Positions 60,662 to 64,000 of a DNA stretch of 64,000 nucleotides are shown here, piece by piece. The stretch spans positions 7,965,610 through 8,029,609 of the forward strand of contig NC_046627.1 of assembly GCF_900324465.2 (NCBI RefSeq), read 5' to 3'. The notes below the pieces were generated by a model. That model made no database searches and was not told the DNA's origin. It saw only the letters and a list, made by a program, of their open reading frames with translations. The position numbers were made by a program, and so were the translations under genes. This DNA comes from Anabas testudineus. Taxonomy: Eukaryota; Chordata; Actinopteri; Anabantiformes; Anabantidae. The first letter of the stretch is position 1. The number at the start of each line of letters is the position of its first letter.

Positions 60662-60980
60662 TGTGTGAAAACATTCCTAACTGCACAGACTTGCTCAATA
60701 CATGAGCGAGTCCACAATGGAGAGAAACCATACAGTTGTAAATAATGTGGAAAAAGCTTCAGCATTTCATCTTTATATCACAGACACAAGCTTTTCCATG
60801 CTGGACTAAAACCACACTGGTGTCAAGACTGTGACAAATGTTTCTATACATCATCCGAACTCTCACGGCATCAACGTGTCCACACTGGACACAAACCGTA
60901 CTCATGCTCTAATTGTGTGAAAGGTTTCTTGCAGAAAAGGTTTTTAAGAAGCACAAATGTGCTCAAAATTATTAGTTGAA
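60662..60980 (+). pseudogene. Relic zinc fingers downstream of gene D
   Basis: After the TAA the same frame shows CVKTFLTAQTCSIHERVH, a second C-K-TAA-C (near 60,742), then CGKSFSISSLYHRHKLFH, CQDCDKCFYTSSELSRHQRV and SNCVKGF. These match the relics of copy A; the second stop is not in A, where that codon is TAT. Confidence 0.8.
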
Positions 60981-61010
60981 TTAATTATAAAATCTGTAAC
61001 TTTGTAAGCA

Positions 61011-61077
61011 ACTAGATAGTGTAGTGGTAACATCGCCGCCCTCCATGTGGGGAACCGGCATTTGAATCTTTCTTGCT
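61011..61077 (+). ncRNA. tRNA-like sequence (pseudo-tRNA), unit D
   Basis: Counterpart of 2936-3006 in unit A, with TAGTGTAGTGGTAAC box A and a weak box B. Stems are poor. Confidence 0.45.
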
Positions 61078-62086
61078 CCTTAGGCACGACCCCCTTAACC
61101 CTCATCTAGCTGTTCTCAGTAATACAGTTTGTTTTCCATGAGTAAAATTTAAAATCTGTTAAACTAAACTGCTGAAAAAATGTAAGGATCACTTTTAAAA
61201 CAGAACTCAATGGGTAAAAAGGTCATGCTGGATATTTACACTGATCTGGACTCAGTTATGTGTAAGAAACAACAGGACGCCACATTGTTTGATGGAAATT
61301 CAAGTTATCAACCTACAGAGGACTGAATTCAAAGACACCTTCAAAACCAAAGTGAAAAACATCTGGTGGGAGGTTTGTCCATTTTGTTGAAATGTCATTG
61401 CAGCAAGTCAAATGGTTTTCAGTAGCTGTTATGTCCTTGTATACACGACTGACAACATCAGGACATGCTCCTAATGAGACAACAGATGATGTTATGTCCT
61501 TCCAGATCTGGACTTTGCATCACATTTTTTCCTTGTTAAAATCTCTTTTTTATTATTGCTATTGTATAACTATAGCTAGCTCTAGTAGCTCATATTATTT
61601 GTATTAGCATCAGTAATCTTAAAGTTAGATAAGATGAAGTTGATAGTTGTTGTTAGTTTTGTTGTGTGAAATGCATTGAAAATATTCTACTCATTGTGTT
61701 TGTTATTTTTAAAAATGTATTATTACATTTTTCTGTTTTTAATTATTAAATTTGATTAAATTGACGAGATGAATTTTAATACTACTAAAATATCAAACAG
61801 CAGCACGAATGATGTGAATTCGGTGTTTTAAATTGATGACAGGACAAATGAAACGTGCTGTTGTTGGTGGATAGAAACCTGATGATCTTTAATTATCTTC
61901 TGAATCTGTCAGTTAAAATGTTCATATCATTTCAATAATGGGTTAACATCCTCAGTATTTGATTGGTTCAGCTATGTGTAGGTCTACAGTAGTAAATCAG
62001 ACCCTCAGCCACCATCACAGGTAGAATCAACTTCTGGGAGAAACACTGTTTGTTGTTGATTTTATTTTTAATTCCTGCCTTTTGCC
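61078..62086 (+). other. 3' UTR of gene D
   Basis: AT-rich, similar to the other units. Confidence 0.55.
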
Positions 62087-62092
62087 AATAAA
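62087..62092 (+). terminator. Poly(A) signal AATAAA, gene D
   Basis: AATAAA followed by TGTTTTGTGTG as in gene B. Confidence 0.65.
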
Positions 62093-62094
62093 TG

Positions 62095-63256
62095 TTTTGT
62101 GTGATCATATTGTTGAATTGTTTTTTACATTAACAATTTGATTTCTTTTTAAGACATCAACTGAAAACAATCAGGGAACTTTTTAAATAGACACTATTTA
62201 GCCTGAAGTGATTTAATCAACCAGTGTTTAACTATTTTAACACAACACGAAGAACTGACTCTCGTGAAGTCAACAAACACGACAAAGCTGTAGTGTGTTA
62301 AACCTGAACAAGAAAACTAAAAAACTTCTGTAACAAACTTCTCAGGCCCACCGATGAGATTAATAAGGCAGTAGTTTATTTTCTTACACAGAGAGCATGA
62401 ATACATCAGCACACGACTGACAGAAACATACTGAAAGAATCTAACACATACAGTTGTTTTTATGGATTTCAGATGGGAGGGAGAGGTGAATAGATGATAA
62501 TTGTCTGTGAGACATTACAGTTGGTTCTTGTCTCGAGGTCAATTCCATGCCAGGACAATCCTGTCTGACTCCCTAAAATAAAAGTCTGGTGCACTGTCTA
62601 AAGAGGGCAAAGGCAAGTTTCATAAGGGTCACTATAAGTTACATGGTTTTATGATCGAAATAAATGTAAAAGGATAACTCTCATTATGTATATACAATGA
62701 CTAATTTGGATGTATAATGCGTAATATGAACATTGAGTGACGTGGTACAGTACACCACCTTTCATCCAGTGACAGCTGGAATCTGTTCTGTTCTACATGC
62801 AGTGAATTTAAACGACTTTCTTCTTCTAATCACAGACAGATTAACTTTTTCCTCATGTTTTTCTCAACAACATGTTCTCGGACACTACAAATGCTCTTGG
62901 GTGTTTTATTCTGAAAGTCAAGTTACTTGTTCCGTCCTCTGGTTTCCTTTTTCTAATTTTGTTTTCCAAGTGAAGACAAAGAGACTGAAGCAAATAACAA
63001 GTCTCAAGTTCTTCATCCCAACTTACTGCAGCTAAACACAGCATCAGCAACTGTATTACTTGAATAATTAACTGTACTTCATACATGGACCAAGACTCCA
63101 CAGTTGTTACTGTCACACACGTTGGATCTTTGAGCTGAGCTGCAGGTGGGAAAAACTGGTCAACGTTAACTTTTACTCACTTATTTTAATAACGAACAAC
63201 CAAACATCACTAGTTAAACTGCTGATTTTACTTTAGTTTTTCCATCTTTTCACTGC
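62095..63256. repeat. 3' flank block of unit D
   Basis: Direct counterpart of 39,615-40,766 in unit B. Similarity stops near 63,256, inside the site where B carries the Tc1 relic. Confidence 0.7.
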
Positions 63257-64000
63257 TCCATACTCCACCAGATTAATCAGTGCATGAAGAAAAGGCATCT
63301 GTGTTGGTGTTCACTCTATTTTCTTTAGGTTTGTTTTATACGTTTTTCTTTCCACTTTATTTCTTTACAACAAAGAGTCTGAGTATTTTCTGAAATACTA
63401 AGATAAGCCTGTATTCTGACCTTGACTGTCTGAAATGGGATTTCCATTAAAAAACATCCTCAAACACATTTATGTAGATTAGTAGTGTGTTCATCCAGGT
63501 TTCCAGTCCAGCAGGGAGTGCCCTTTCTCTTCTGACTCCCCTTTTCTAAACATTATTTCAGATTTCTCCCCTGTACTTAATAATTTCACCATCTGGTTTG
63601 CGTCCCTAAATCCTGAGAGCAGTCAAAGCCATGTTTGTTTTACATGGAGCCACAGTTTATCTGCACACTCTATTTCTCTACGCAACACAAATTCCAGAAA
63701 CACATTCCACATCAGGCCGGACTTTATACAGTCCTCTGAGTGTGCATATCTGTTCTCTATGTGAGTGTCGTCTATACAGATGTGTTTACAATAAAAGCAC
63801 TGCAGATAAAAAAAAGGGAGTAAAGCCCAAAATCCTTATAAGAAAATGAAAAAGAAAGTAAAAAAGGAATTCAAAAGTAGCATCTGTATAGTATGGTGTC
63901 TCCATTTTTCTCTACATACTAACATTTACTGTATTGACTGAAATGAGTCTTATAGGTCATTGTAGCTCTAATCCACACCTCTATTCTTCATTATTTGGAC
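63257..64000. other. Intergenic at window end
   Basis: 63,290-63,780 is a diverged direct copy of 47,030-47,960. No gene seen. Confidence 0.5.

Overview
The window reads as genomic DNA of a bony fish, most likely a spiny-rayed teleost. It has AT-rich non-coding DNA, intron-split immune and ZP-domain genes, KRAB-less C2H2 zinc-finger arrays, L2/CR1-type LINEs with microsatellite tails, Tc1, piggyBac and hAT relics, a Copia and a Gypsy-type fossil, and tRNA-derived sequences. Species cannot be told from this alone.

The main architecture is a zinc-finger gene unit of about 5-7 kb present four times in alternating orientation: A (minus, about 1.0-7.4 kb), B (plus, about 33.8-40.9 kb), C (minus, about 41.3-46.3 kb) and D (plus, about 55.8-63.25 kb). 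Each has a short non-coding first exon behind a promoter with paired ETS-like motifs, an intron carrying the same decayed piggyBac copy, an 18-nt coding exon (MSSSPK or MSSPQK), and one large finger exon ending at the same TAA. B, C and D have open reading frames with 9, 6 and 8 fingers. A has 10 good fingers and then a frameshift. A fifth remnant, holding only the 3' flank, lies at 26.4-30.5 kb and is split by a LINE. B/C converge and A/B and C/D diverge, as expected from repeated inverted duplication.

Region by region: 0.5-0.9 kb is a Tc1-like relic; 1-7.4 kb is unit A; 7.5-11.1 kb is a Copia fossil whose 5' LTR is split by a hAT-like element with an 8-bp target duplication; 11.1-16.6 kb is a Gypsy fossil with a MYND-like finger in its Gag region; 16.8-19.5 kb is a tandem tRNA-Asn repeat with two full-length and two partial copies; 20.5-22.05 kb is a small V-set Ig receptor gene (minus); 25.2-26.35 kb is a two-Ig Fc-receptor-like gene (plus) that looks damaged, preceded by a 136-bp AT-centred palindrome; 27.3-29.65 kb is a 5'-truncated LINE with a fold-back at its 5' end; 31.1-31.6 kb and 51.8-52.3 kb are two related solo LTRs; 32.5-33.8 kb is a large minisatellite ending where the B/D homology begins; 49-50.2 kb holds L2-like and another LINE 3' end; 52.56-54.3 kb is the 3' part of a C8-EGF-ZP gene (minus), apparently decayed; 54.9-55.15 kb is a tRNA-derived SINE; 56.2-56.7 kb is an L2-type LINE 3' end inside the flank of unit D.

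The zinc-finger proteins are expected to be nuclear DNA-binding proteins. Clusters of this kind expand alongside mobile elements, but no target can be read from the sequence. The immune-type genes are separate loci between units. All calls are from reading the sequence only.
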